NCBI RefSeq assembly: GCF_012976305.1
Contig: NZ_JABDSR010000003.1
Span: forward strand, 62,001 to 126,000
Direction: 5' to 3'
Source of the DNA: Peptoniphilus faecalis
Lineage (GTDB): Bacteria > Bacillota > Clostridia > Tissierellales > Peptoniphilaceae
DNA: 64,000 bases
Shown: positions 25,818-38,000 of the stretch, piece after piece
Position numbering within the stretch: position 1 is the first letter of the stretch
How the letters are laid out: the number at the start of each line of letters is the position of its first letter
Notes under the pieces: generated by a model
Told to the model about the DNA's origin: nothing
What the model saw: only the letters and a program-made list of their open reading frames with translations
The model's database searches: none
Translations under genes and position numbers: made by a program

Positions 25818-27317
25818 TTATACTAAAGCAACTACTTCTTCTGTACTTGCAAGAACAATATCACTAGCTAACACATATTTCTCCAACGCATTATTCAATT
25901 TAGGATCTGTTACATATTGAGATAAATCGGCAGAAGCAATAACCTCATCTAGTTTTTTTATAGATTCTTTAGCCTCATTGAGATTTTGAACTAGATTATT
26001 ATCAGTAGACTTAGCATCTTGATTAGAACTATCTAAAGTGCTTTTTGTTTGTTTAGCATCAGTATTTAAAGCACTTAAATCTTTATTTAGTTTTGTCATA
26101 TTCTCGTTTAAAGTTATTGCTTCAGCATTGGTGTTCTGCAAAGTGGGAATATTTCGCCCAGCATCATCATTTTGATTAATTAAATTAGTTAAAGTGGTAT
26201 TGGCAATGTTATTCATCTCCTCTAATGCAGGCTTGATTAAATTAGCATTAGCAATAGATTCTTTTAAATCATTATTTTTGCTTTCAGCAGTAGCAGAATT
26301 AGAAGTTAAATCCGCTACATTTTTTTCAGCTCTAGCATTGCCAGAAGATAAATTGCTAATAGCTTCTTGTGCTTTAGCATTTTGTGTTTGCAAATCACCA
26401 AGAGAAGTTGAAGCATTGTGAACTGAACTATCTAAACTGTCTTTACTATTACGAGCATTGACAACACTATTGTCAAGATTGGACTTAATCACATTAGCAT
26501 TAGAAATAGAGCTATCTAAAGCCTTTTTGCTTGCACTAGATGAACTAATAGATTTATCTAAATCAGTTTTAGCTTGCTTAGCCTTTTCAATATTAGAGCT
26601 AACTAAAGTATTTTGTTCACTAACATCGCTTTTTAGCTTAGTCATTTGTTGAATAATATTGTTACTAGTAGCATTTGTTGATTCAGCCTTAGTAACATTA
26701 GCTTCTAATTTACTATTTATTTCCTTAGCATTTTGGATATTTTGAACAATAGGAGATGCCTTTAATTCTTCTGTGATACCTATCGCATTATCTATTGTAG
26801 AATTTAAATCTTTAACTATTTTTTGTCCCTTATCATTAGAAGCATTTAACTTTTCAACAATATCATTTGACCTATTAACAAAACTTTCTTGTTGAGAAGC
26901 AAGAGAATTATATTCACTAATTTTACCCTCAATATCAGCCAAAGTTAATATAACTCTATTAGAATCATCAACTTTTAACCAAACCCTTGAAGCAGGGAAG
27001 TAGGCAACACCCATACCATTGTAGCTAACAGAAATTTCCTTACCATTTAAAGATTGATTAAGATAAATAAAACCATTGGTATAATCAACATAAAATTTAT
27101 CAGCAGTAATTTCTTCTTCCTCACTTCTAACTTCCACTAAAGTTTGTGAACCAAATTTAACAACAACGCCTAGTTTACTATCTGGCAACTCATTTAGAGG
27201 AACACAAGAATTAGCCACTTGATGCCTTTCACTCTCAATTTTATTTGAAATCCTATCACCATTATGAGTGTATCTATAATTTGTAATAATAGGATTTGAA
27301 TATGATTTATAATACAT
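25818..27317 (-). CDS. Long coiled-coil tail/baseplate protein
   Basis: The first ~150 residues form a globular head (VVVKFGSQTLVEVRSEE, FYVDYTNGFIYLNQSLNGK). About 300 residues of heptad-like Asn/Ser/Ala-rich coiled coil with repeated TKAES, NATSNN, LDSS elements follow, and then a short C-terminal segment. This is the shape of a trimeric fibre shaft attached to the baseplate. No enzymatic domain is seen. Confidence 0.6.
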   Translation of the reverse strand: MYYKSYSNPIITNYRYTHNGDRISNKIESERHQVANSCVPLNELPDSKLGVVVKFGSQTLVEVRSEEEEITADKFYVDYTNGFIYLNQSLNGKEISVSYNGMGVAYFPASRVWLKVDDSNRVILTLADIEGKISEYNSLASQQESFVNRSNDIVEKLNASNDKGQKIVKDLNSTIDNAIGITEELKASPIVQNIQNAKEINSKLEANVTKAESTNATSNNIIQQMTKLKSDVSEQNTLVSSNIEKAKQAKTDLDKSISSSSASKKALDSSISNANVIKSNLDNSVVNARNSKDSLDSSVHNASTSLGDLQTQNAKAQEAISNLSSGNARAEKNVADLTSNSATAESKNNDLKESIANANLIKPALEEMNNIANTTLTNLINQNDDAGRNIPTLQNTNAEAITLNENMTKLNKDLSALNTDAKQTKSTLDSSNQDAKSTDNNLVQNLNEAKESIKKLDEVIASADLSQYVTDPKLNNALEKYVLASDIVLASTEEVVALV

Positions 27318-27332
27318 TTAACACCTCTCTTA

Positions 27333-28430
27333 TTAACTCCCCAAAACTCTTTCATTAACTTTCTCTCTTTGTACATAAAGACATTTGTCGACCACTTTCC
27401 CAATGTCATAAATAAAATATTTGGATATAATTTCATCTTTTCTAACTGTATATGGTAAATTATCTGTCCCCAAACCAACTCTTCGACAACAACGAGCGAC
27501 TGAATCTAATAGTGAGTTATACATATTGGCTGTAATAATATCTTCGCTTCTTGGAATGTAGTCACTATATTGAGTATATTCAATCGTTCCATATACTGTG
27601 GATTCTAAATAAAAACTCATATTAACCAATCTACGCCAATCTTCACTTACAGAACTCAATTGAGTAACATTCGCATTAAACCCGTTGTCATCTCTTGTTA
27701 AAACAGTATTATAAACACCCTTGTATATTGTCCAATTATTGTATTCACTCATACACAAAAAAGGTTTGGAAAAAACGTTATAATTATCACCATGCAAGCC
27801 ACCACCAGAAGCCAAGTGACAAGTTCCAATTGGAACAGAGGGAAAATAGCTTAAATCAGTTCGACTTAAAGAATAAGAAACAGTTCCGTAAAAAGTGCCA
27901 TCAGTCAGTTGATCTTCACGAATGTAATCGTGACCTTGAACAACATATCGGCTTGTTTTCGTACCATCAGCCCTATATAAATCCCAAGCTTTTGTCACAC
28001 TTACTAAATCCACATCACCATACCCATCTGTTTCAATTTTAACTTTAACATAATTATCTTCCACAGATTCAAAACTCACCAATTCTATTCTCGTCAGCCT
28101 ATGAGCAGGTGGCTTATCTCCACCACCATTCTTAATTATAATTTCACTAGAACCTCTTATTGGTATTGGATATTCTTGGTGATTATATACACCATAAATA
28201 AAAGCTTTGTAATATCCAGATTGAGTAGTTCTACCATCAGCTGTTTGAGTGATATCAAATTGAACGTGAGCTTCGTTGGAATAACTTCCAGAAGTAGGGT
28301 CTCGCCAACCCATATGAGTACTCTCAAGATATAGTCTAAAACAGTCATAATCTCTGGCTGGATACTGTAAACCACCAATAGTAACGACTACCATACTATC
28401 GTTATAGTCATCAATTGTAGCATAAGCCAT
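27333..28430 (-). CDS. Tail-associated structural protein, unknown
   Basis: This 365-residue protein sits between the tail endopeptidase and the fibre genes. It is rich in beta-strand-like segments and aromatic residues and contains GHDYIREDQLTDGTFYG and AHRLTRIELVSFESVEDNYV. I do not recognise a family. The position argues for a baseplate or tail-tip component. Confidence 0.55.
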   Translation of the reverse strand: MAYATIDDYNDSMVVVTIGGLQYPARDYDCFRLYLESTHMGWRDPTSGSYSNEAHVQFDITQTADGRTTQSGYYKAFIYGVYNHQEYPIPIRGSSEIIIKNGGGDKPPAHRLTRIELVSFESVEDNYVKVKIETDGYGDVDLVSVTKAWDLYRADGTKTSRYVVQGHDYIREDQLTDGTFYGTVSYSLSRTDLSYFPSVPIGTCHLASGGGLHGDNYNVFSKPFLCMSEYNNWTIYKGVYNTVLTRDDNGFNANVTQLSSVSEDWRRLVNMSFYLESTVYGTIEYTQYSDYIPRSEDIITANMYNSLLDSVARCCRRVGLGTDNLPYTVRKDEIISKYFIYDIGKVVDKCLYVQREKVNERVLGS

Positions 28431-28441
28431 TTAATCACCTC

Positions 28442-31231
28442 TCAACCAAATTGAACATAAGCAGGAACACGACCATTATCTAATTGACGTGCCAAAGAGT
28501 CTAATGCTTGATAAATTCTTTCTATATCTTTCATACTAGACACTGGAACACCCCCAATATACAATTGGCTACCATTCCACATTAAACCATTGTTCCCGCC
28601 AATAGTTAAAGTTCCATTGCTTGTGTTGTATTTAAAGCCATTTGATCCAAATATAACACCACTAGAGGATATGTCGATATAATTTGTTCCAGAGCTACCT
28701 ATTTTTAACCTTGATGTAGCTGGCATTGATATGCCAGAAGTATTAACAACAATCTTTTCACCATTGGGAGCTATAATCGACAGATCCCCTTTCGCATTTA
28801 CATAGAAAACCTCTCTGCCATCTTTTTTGATATAAAACCCCTTAGCGTTCATTTCGGTATTAACAGTAGTACCACTATTAGTGTTACTTACAGTTATGCC
28901 GTCTTTATCAATGCGAACACCATTAGAAGTTGTAGTTAAGCCATTATCACTTAATTTAGCACCACCATAGGACTTATCTTTGTAAACTAAATCAGACACT
29001 TCTTGCCAATGACAAGTTCCACTATAAGAGCCTATACCAGTCCAAGAATAAGTCTTATCCTTATTGTATCTGTAAATACCCACTACCTTGCCAGAACCAT
29101 CTTCATTAGTAGATTTAAGCCATAAAGCCCCATCTGGAATTTTAATTGAACTATCAACAGTACCATTTTTAACATCTGGTGGAGTTTTTTGTCTATAAGT
29201 TTTTCCACCATTAGCTCTAACAAAATCTGCTAATTGAGATTCTTCTGTTTGGTCTGTAATCAATATTTGATTAGCATTAACAGTAACAAACTCGCCAAGT
29301 CTACCACGAATAGCTTCCGCATTAATACCATCGCCACTAATAGCAGTACCCACAGTTTCCCAATTGTCATTAGTAAAAGCTATAACATTGTGAACACCTC
29401 TAACTTGTCTATTATCAATAGTTCCATCAGGATTTTCTTTTAATAACCACAAGCCCCTATCATCTAAAATAGGTTTTTGATTTTCAGCAGACACAATAGC
29501 TTGTTTAGACAAATCTAAATTCATATCTAATCGTCTAGCAATAGTAGAATATTTTTCAATAGACTTATTCCACTCACTATCTCTTAAAGCCACTTGATGA
29601 GAGGCTGTCTGTATATTGGATATTAAATCACTTAAATAGAAAGTAGGGTCAGTAGTAGAAAACTTGTTGCCAAAATGCAATTTAATGCCCTCATTGCTAT
29701 AATCAAGTTCCATTTCTAGCAATCTAACCTCAAACTTAATGTCCAAATCATCTGATTCTAAATTGACTAAATCACCAACTTTAAGTCTTGCCATAGGCTT
29801 CTTAAACCTAGCAATTTTTCTAAAGTCGTCTAAATCCATATCAAAGGAAATAATAGGGTAACATAACCTCTTAATTTCTTCTTGTGCATATTCATAGAGA
29901 TTGTTCTCATCAGTTCTTTTAAAAGAATTATCTCGAACAACACTCTCTTTAATAAACCTATCATATTCTCTTAAAACATCTGGGGTAAAGAATAGGGAAA
30001 CATCTACTTGTTTTTTTAAATCTTCTCTCTCTTTATTGGCAGCAATAAGATACTCTGTATTCTTTTTTATCTGGGAATGAATTTGGAGTAAATTTTGTCT
30101 TTCTTGCTTCAACTTAGCTTGATTTTCATGCATCTTGTTTGTCAACTCTGCACGAATTTCATCTTCATTATCATATTGAGAATTAGGAAGAGCTAAACCA
30201 GACACATTTTGGTCTATAAGCGTTTCTAGTCTTTTAATAGCGTTTTCTTTTTCTTGTCGTAATACATCTAATCTGCCTAATTCTGTGTTGAACTTATCTA
30301 ACTTTTTAACAATTTGAATAAAAGTAGGAGTTAAGTCCTTAACAGCCTTATCGTATTTATCTAAAGCATCTTCAAGATCCTTAGACATATAATGAAAATC
30401 TTTATAAAAAGACAAATCCTCCACATAGTTTTGTCCTAAAACATTGTAATTTTGAAAAGATATAGTATCATCACCATACATATATAATCGAGTAACAATG
30501 TCGTCAGTATTAATCTTCTTGGTGATTGACTTAACAAAATTATTATCTGAAATCACAATACCTTGATTACCACCAAGAGCATTTTTTTCGCCATCAACAG
30601 TAATTACCCTTATCTCTTCTTTAACAGTGTCATATTGAAATAAACAATTAAACTTCTCCTGGCAAGTTTTAAAAGCATCTAAAATAGAAGTATCAGAGAA
30701 TTTAAGTTCCCTAGTCTTGTTTAATAGCTTAGGGGCAACATAACTTACTCTCCATGATGTTTTATTTTCCACATAATTGAGGAATCCTCTTTCAACACCA
30801 TCTCTATCTATGCTATTGTTAGGGTCATACAACATACTACCCTCTTTATCAAACTTTTGTACCTTTTTATAAGACAAAGTATATTCAGTAGAATAAGCAG
30901 TTATTGACTTTACAACTTCGCCACTTTCACTCTTTCTTTCCTCTGGATTTTGAATAATGAAATATTGACCCTCTTTGTCGTCTTTGCCATCATTTAAATA
31001 TATAAAAAAATCTCCGTAAATAGCATCGTACAACTCATTTCTAACCTTTTTACCTCTAGCGGTTGACCTATATAGAGGAACATCAAAGGACAACTCGTCA
31101 ACATTTACAAGAGATATTTTTCTATTTAAATTATTGATATTGTGTATCTCCATAAAAGGCTTTCTATCTGGCTTACAAAGAGATAATCTCATCTTCTTTT
31201 GAAAATCCACACCCTTTAAAGATATATCCAT
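28442..31231 (-). CDS. Phage tail endopeptidase/minor structural protein (Prophage_tail, Tal)
   Basis: At about 929 residues this is the tail-tip protein. The N-terminal ~370 residues follow the phage minor structural protein (TIGR01665/Prophage_tail) pattern: DELSFDVPLYRST, DAFKTCQEKFNCLFQYD, NFVKSITKKINTDDIVTRLY. A coiled-coil middle and a C-terminal beta-rich fibre segment with glycine-rich repeats follow. The ATG at 31231 sits after GGGGGTG. It lies directly downstream of Dit, as in most siphophages. Confidence 0.85.
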   Translation of the reverse strand: MDISLKGVDFQKKMRLSLCKPDRKPFMEIHNINNLNRKISLVNVDELSFDVPLYRSTARGKKVRNELYDAIYGDFFIYLNDGKDDKEGQYFIIQNPEERKSESGEVVKSITAYSTEYTLSYKKVQKFDKEGSMLYDPNNSIDRDGVERGFLNYVENKTSWRVSYVAPKLLNKTRELKFSDTSILDAFKTCQEKFNCLFQYDTVKEEIRVITVDGEKNALGGNQGIVISDNNFVKSITKKINTDDIVTRLYMYGDDTISFQNYNVLGQNYVEDLSFYKDFHYMSKDLEDALDKYDKAVKDLTPTFIQIVKKLDKFNTELGRLDVLRQEKENAIKRLETLIDQNVSGLALPNSQYDNEDEIRAELTNKMHENQAKLKQERQNLLQIHSQIKKNTEYLIAANKEREDLKKQVDVSLFFTPDVLREYDRFIKESVVRDNSFKRTDENNLYEYAQEEIKRLCYPIISFDMDLDDFRKIARFKKPMARLKVGDLVNLESDDLDIKFEVRLLEMELDYSNEGIKLHFGNKFSTTDPTFYLSDLISNIQTASHQVALRDSEWNKSIEKYSTIARRLDMNLDLSKQAIVSAENQKPILDDRGLWLLKENPDGTIDNRQVRGVHNVIAFTNDNWETVGTAISGDGINAEAIRGRLGEFVTVNANQILITDQTEESQLADFVRANGGKTYRQKTPPDVKNGTVDSSIKIPDGALWLKSTNEDGSGKVVGIYRYNKDKTYSWTGIGSYSGTCHWQEVSDLVYKDKSYGGAKLSDNGLTTTSNGVRIDKDGITVSNTNSGTTVNTEMNAKGFYIKKDGREVFYVNAKGDLSIIAPNGEKIVVNTSGISMPATSRLKIGSSGTNYIDISSSGVIFGSNGFKYNTSNGTLTIGGNNGLMWNGSQLYIGGVPVSSMKDIERIYQALDSLARQLDNGRVPAYVQFG

Positions 31232-31240
31232 AAACACCCC

Positions 31241-32005
31241 CTAAACTATTGGAAATTGCAAATCAAAAATAATCTCACAATCTCCCTTTATTTCTATACG
31301 ATTATTGCCACCAACAAGATAAAACCAATTCTTGTTAAAGGATTCACCATAGACATTTCTAGGATTGTCTGTCGCATATATAGTCCTATATTCATTATCT
31401 ATCTGAATAATTTCATTTTTAGCAATGTCCTTTAATTTCATAGTGTATGTGTCATTGGAATAATTTGCTAAAGATATATCTCCCTTTGAGTTTAATTTCT
31501 TTACAACCATTTGAGGATAGAATTTATCATCAAACACACTCTTGTTAGATATATTTACAAACTTAGAACCATTAACAGTAAACGTCAATCTCTCTGGAAC
31601 AGTCCAAGCATGATTAGCATTAGTAGTAAAGGAAAAGGGGATAGCACCATAATCATTTAACCCCTCCCAAACAACATAGTCCTTGCATATAGCATAAAAA
31701 ATCTTATGAGGATCATCGCCAGCATAAAATTCTTTATAATCATCGCATACCAGCCAATTAACTAACTCATTATATAAACTTCTAGTCCATTTTCTATCTT
31801 CCGTAGGAGCAATCAACAAATCAAACTCAATAGGTTCTTTCTCAATGGACTGTAAAAAATACACACCATGATTGCTATAATTAGATGTATTAATTTTTCT
31901 AGACCCAACCAAAGGTCTTTTAGCAAGTTCAGAACCCATTCTAATATTCATAAACCCCTTGTCATAAGACTGAATTCCATTAAAGGAAAACTCGCTAGAT
32001 TGCAT
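31241..32005 (-). CDS. Distal tail protein (Dit family)
   Basis: Dit forms the hexameric ring that joins tail tube and tail tip. The N-terminus (FSFNGIQSYDKGFMNI), the RPLVGSRKIN and IEFDLLIAPTEDRKWT segments and the PERLTFTVNGS strand are characteristic. It lies between tape measure and tail endopeptidase, the invariant siphophage order. Start ATG at 32005 follows AAGAGGTG. Confidence 0.85.
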   Translation of the reverse strand: MQSSEFSFNGIQSYDKGFMNIRMGSELAKRPLVGSRKINTSNYSNHGVYFLQSIEKEPIEFDLLIAPTEDRKWTRSLYNELVNWLVCDDYKEFYAGDDPHKIFYAICKDYVVWEGLNDYGAIPFSFTTNANHAWTVPERLTFTVNGSKFVNISNKSVFDDKFYPQMVVKKLNSKGDISLANYSNDTYTMKLKDIAKNEIIQIDNEYRTIYATDNPRNVYGESFNKNWFYLVGGNNRIEIKGDCEIIFDLQFPIV

Positions 32006-32050
32006 AAGCACCTCTTTTCATAAATATAAACCTAAATGTAGGGAGGAGCA

Positions 32051-35000
32051 TCACTTCCTAATGCCCCTCTTTTTAAGTCCAATTATTAAATTATCTAAAA
32101 TCTCATCTGATCGTCTTTCAATTTCTCTAACTGTATTTTGGTCAGCGTTTCCCTCTATATTAATCAAAGTATCAATGTTAATCTCTGGAACTATACTATC
32201 AGCACCATTGTAAACACCTTTGCCATAAATCGCTGGAGCAGAAATATAATTAGCTATAATACGCCCTAGAGCATCAAATTGTGGAGTATTGAAAATATAT
32301 TCTGGTGATGACTTAGTACCATGTAACATAGCCATGCCAGTGTAATCAGCTACACCACCATTAGAATAACCATTGACTTTAGGATGCCTTAAAACCTTAT
32401 AATCATAAGTCCAAACACTTGGACCAGCAGGTTTACTTGGACTGTGAGCACCAGTAGTGTTTAAAGTGCCGTCTTGTGTAGCTATTTCTGTGTGATTACG
32501 CTTACCATCTCTAACCCATAAAATATCTCCACGTCTAATTTGCTCCTTTGGGATGTGTCCCAAATCTTGCCAACCGTATTGAGCAAGCTTAGGTATCATA
32601 TCTCCAGTGTAAAAACCATCTCCACCATATAAACCAGCATTTTTAACAGCATAGTAAACATAAGAAGAACAATCTCTGTGAGTTGTATATCTGTTGCTAC
32701 CTTGTGAATAAGGTAGACCATCTTGTGCCTTAGCCGCACTCATGAGAGCTTCCCTGACAGAGTTGTCGCCACTATCATAAGGATAATCTTGATTCATATA
32801 TGAATCATCAAAATTATTCTCTAAATCTTCCTTATAACCTCTAATATAATTTAAAGCACCAACATAATCGCTCTTATCGGCAGGAGTTCTATTAAATCTA
32901 TCTAAAAATTGACTTTGTTCCTTATATCTATTGTAGTAATCTCTACTAGTCCAATCTGCGAAAGTAGGTTGACTATAGGAATAGCCGCCTCTCTTAAACT
33001 GATTCATCTGATTATCAAAAAAGGCTTCACTACTACCTCTAGTATATGAACTTAACAAGCCAAAATCAGCCAATGCAGTATCTCTAGCTTCTTCTCTGCC
33101 AAAGTTGCCACCAAAAGGAGTAAATTGCCCTCCAGCTTGTCCGACTTTCATAGCAGAGCCAGTGTCTTCCACCCATGCCAACCCCAGTACTTCACCGTTG
33201 ATATCTTTATTAAAGTTTTTGTTATTCCAGTTACCAGCACCAGCATACTTTGCTCTCAATAAATGGTTCTCGTGAGATAATCTCTTTTTTTCAGATGCAC
33301 TAGCACTACCCCAAGCTACTTTGTTGTTAATATATCTTTCTGTGTCGTCTTTACTGAAACCTAAATAATTAGCCTTGTCACCAAGATATTGTTGATAACC
33401 CTCATCTGTCAAGCCAAGTCTAGCTTGTAAACTACCAGCACTAGCAGATGATTTTGCCATACCCATGATTTGTTGAGCTTCTTTTGCTTTTCTAATGACA
33501 GCATCAAGGTCGTTAATATATTTTTGAGCTAATATACCACTCGCATGTCCTTGTTCTTTCATGCCGTCAATCATAGCATCTCTAATAGTTATAGATGCAC
33601 CAGTAGCATCTTGAACATAACCAGACAAAATAGCAGTTTTAGCTTCAGCATAAACACTAGAAGCTTTCATCTTCTCGTCTAATATTTCTAATTCGTGCTT
33701 ATGTTCATCTTCAAGCATTTGTTTTCTATTGTCTAATAATTCTCGTTCATGTTTAGCATTGTCATCCATTTTCTTTTGTTTCTGTTCAATGCTATCTTCA
33801 TAATCTTTTAATTGTTCTTGTAGTCCGTCTTGCGTTAGCTTCCTAGAGCGTTCCTTTTGAAATTTCTCTATCTCATTATTTTTGTCGGCAAGTTGCTTTT
33901 TGAGTTCAATACGCTTTGCTCTTCCTTCCGAAGAGTCATCAAGAGATAGGGAGTTAATGCGATATTGCAACTCATCTCTTTCTTGCATCTTCTTGTTGAG
34001 TTCTTCGTTATAATCTTCTTCTTCAGCTTCCTTGTTGAGGGCATCGATTTTCCCTTGAGTGTACTTTCTATAAGCTTCTAAAGCATCTTGTAGCCTTTTC
34101 TTTTCTTTTTCGAGTTCCTTATCACGAGCTTGAGCTTCTTTTTCAATGCTATCCATTTTAGCTTGATGATTTTTGTCTATTTGCTCTCTAATCTTTTGAT
34201 TTCTCTGTTGAATATAAGTTACAAGTTTAGATTCAATTTGTTCTATGGTACTAACAGCATCATCGTATTTCTTCTGCATAGCATCATAAACTTTCATCTG
34301 TTCTTCAACTCTCAATTTTTGAAGTTCAATAATAGAAATCTTAGTTTCATTAAGCTTATTAGTAAACTCTGATTGTTTAGATGCCAAGCCTTGCAAAGTA
34401 GTTTTATAAGAACTAGAGTTAGTATCTAATTTTTTAATTTCCTCATTGATAACTTTTAACACAGACTCATATTTTTTAGCCAGAGCTTCAGTTATATAAA
34501 GCTTGTTGTTAATTACATTAATCTTAGATGCCTGCAAACTCATACCAGCAGTGTCGCCCATATTTAAAGCTTCAAAAAGAGATTGTTCGGCTTGTATTTT
34601 CTTAATAGCTAAATCAGAAACCTTTATGATATTTTCGTATTCATCGATTTGAGCCTTAAAATACTTATCAAGACCACCAACTTTAGCATCGCTAATCTTT
34701 TTTTCAATTTCCTTAATAGCCTTTGTTCCAAGTTGCGTCTTGTATCGTCTAGCCAAGTCATCTAATTTAGAGGAATAAGTATATTGGTCAATCTCGCCGT
34801 ATTTTAATTGTTCCTCTAAATCATCAACTAAAACCTTAACATAAGGGGGCATAGAGTTGTCAGCTTTGCTCTTGGCGTCTTTTAACATCTTTTCAAATTT
34901 CTGCTTGCCACGTTTAGACAATGAGCCAGAATTATTCTTATAAAGATTTTCCACACCCTTATAAAATTGTTCTTCTGAAATACGACCCATTTCAAGCTCG

Positions 35001-38000
35001 TGTCTTAAATCCTCAATCTTATCCTCAATGACCTTTGGGACACCATTTGGCGAAGAGTTGCCAGAGCCTTTGCGATTTGAATCATTGTTTTTTACGATGT
35101 TTTGTAGCCTCTTATCGCCTTGTTTAATAGTACCCGCAGTATTACTCATCTCTTGTTCAAATTCATTATTTGCATTTTTTAATTTTTCTTTAGCCTTTTT
35201 AACTTCCTCTGAACGCTTCTTATATTCCTCTATATCTGCTTCCAAAGTAGTGCCAAAGGCAGTGCTTTTTTCCACAAGCCTGCCACTAGAAGTTGGCACT
35301 TTAAGTTTGCCATTATTTAAAGTAGTATTTATTGTAGCAGTTGGAGATAATAGATTGCCAACGGGAGTTTGTAGAATTTTATAATAATTATCCTTTGTAC
35401 CTAAAGCGGCATTAACAGTGTTCATAGTCGCCATAGCAAAATTAGCTAGAGTTGATAGTTTATCCCTAATACCAATAGCCGCCTTTGCTACTTGTGCTTC
35501 TGTTAAGCCTAATTGCGTTGCAAGATTTGAAAAAGTTACTGTAACAGCACTTTTAACAATAGCATCTTGTTCTTTCACAAAGGCACTACTATCAGTTAAG
35601 CACTTTTCAGTTTCTTCTTTAGTCATTCCAGTTTTTTCCATAACCTCTGCGACAATCTTATCCCAAGTAACAGAGTTATTATCTTTCATATCACGCATCA
35701 TGGCAGTAAAATCATCAGCAAACTTTGCAACTTGTTCTCTTGGAATGTCAAAATCATCATCAGCAAAAATCAAAGACATTGTAGGAGTATTCTCAAAGGC
35801 ATCAATTAGACGATTATAATTATCTTTGGCATCATTTATTTTAGAAGTAGATTGGTCTAAAGCATTGGCAAACTCATCAATTTCACCCTTTTGATTGACC
35901 CATACACCATTAGCGTTTTGAGATAAATTGTTTATTTGAGCGTATAACTCTAAAGCTTCACCCTTAGCAGCATTTAAAGCACCAGCATAGTCGCCAATAT
36001 CTATAAGTCCAGCATTAAATTGATTGTGAATATTATTCATGGATTGTTGCAATTGATTAGCTAACTCACCATTTAAAGCCTCTATTTGGGAAGTGTCAAG
36101 TCCAGACAATAGATTAGATAAATCCGCATCATCTTTAGCATTTTTAATCTTGTCTAAAAACTCCTTAACACTTGTCGTGCCACCCTCAAAGGTAGCTTTA
36201 ACTTTATCCACACCCTTTGTAATATCATTAACCATGAGTTCAATATTTTTAGAAACATCATCAGGATTTGTTGCTTTAGCAATTGGATTGCCGCTTACAT
36301 CAGTTTCCATGTCGTATTTTTCTCTTAACTTGTTAATGGCTTCGTCTGTTGTCTTATTGGCTTCATCTTGCTGTTCGTTATAATGTTCTAAAGCTCCGCT
36401 TAGCAGTGTATAGCCATCTTTAGTTTTTACAAGATATTGAGCCATTTCATTATCAGCACTTAAAAGCTTCATCACAGTACCATTGCTTATATGACCAGTG
36501 TCGTATATCTCTTGAAAGGCAGTGTCCATAGCATCAGTCTTATTAGTTAAATTATTAAACTCATCGACTAATTCTTGAATAGTTTTTGCCATTTCTTCTA
36601 TTTCATCTTTAGTATCACTTGCCTTGTCGCCAATATCCCCAATTGCATCTTTCACATCTGGAGTTTTTGCCAAAAATGCATCAATAAAGTCTATTATTGG
36701 CTTGCCATTATATGATTGTCCATCAAGCATTTTCTTTAGTTCGTCATCTGTTGTGCCTGATATAGCTTGATTTTGTTTTAATGTTTGTAGTTTTTCTGTT
36801 AGTTCTAACTCTTTTTTAGTCTGTTCTATCATGGCATCATCTAGCTTTTTCAACATTCCAGCCGGATTATCGCCATTATTGATTTTCTTTCGTAAATCCT
36901 TGACATTCTTTAGGGCAATTAAATACCTTTCCACAGATTGTGTCAATTTGCTTGCACCCGTAGGCATTTTACTTGTGCCTAACCCACCAGCGGAATCCAC
37001 TGTAGGTTTCACAAGATCGTGTATTGATTTTTTAGCTTCTGAAATAGCTATCTTATTATTTAACTCATACTCTTTCTCTTTTAACTCAACAGCAACCCTT
37101 AAAGACTCATTGTATAAGTCCATGGATTCTTTATTGCCAACAGTAACACTATGAGCTATACCTAATACCCTAGCCAATTCCTCTGTTGTAGACTTATAGG
37201 CATCAAGAGCATTAGAATCACCTTTCTTATAAGCATTAGTTTTAGTAATATCGTCTAGTTCCTTTTTAAGCTCTCTAATATTATTAATAGCTTCATCAGC
37301 CTTGCCAGATGTAAAATCCTCTAAAATATTAATTCTCTTTTGCCTATAAACATAATAAGCAGTAGCTAAAGCACCAATAGCTAATGTTATACCACCTATA
37401 ATACCAGCAGTACCACTCATGGCGGTTTTCATTGCCATAGCATTACCTTTGAGGTTAGCCATAGCCACTGATAAAGAAGAAACAGGACTTATAGTTTCCT
37501 TAGCTTTTTGCTTCATTGCATCAAAACTATCAAAGGCTTCTTTAATATCCTCTTTCTTTACCAAAAACTCTGTGCCGCTTAATGTAGATAGAGTAGCACC
37601 CACTTTGAACTTTTTACTATAGCCATTACTAGTCAAAAGACGGAACAAACCACCAAGACCATTAGAACCAAAGACTTTTTGAATACCAGATAGACCCATC
37701 ATAGCGGTCTTAAAAAGACCAATAGTGCCAACAACAGTTAGGATTTCCTTATTATACTTAGAAAAGAATTCAATGCTAACTCTAGTTCCGTCTGCAATAT
37801 TTTTAAGCAAATCTAAAAAGCCATTATTGCCAATAGAAACAGCCAACTCTTGAAAAGCTACTTTTAACTGTTCAACTTTTTTAGCATAAGTTTCCATCAT
37901 CTTAGCATTTTGTCTTTCAGCAAAACCTTTAGAGTTTTGAGATAAAAGAATCCTTTCTCTCATAGACGACCAGCCCTCAACCAAATTCTTTAATGTGGCT

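Noticed and set aside
34130-37622. Several + strand frames of 67-133 codons inside the tape measure gene
   Set aside because: They are antisense shadows of a long, well-supported coding sequence and are Ser/Leu/Phe-rich as expected from the complement of Lys/Glu/Asn codons.
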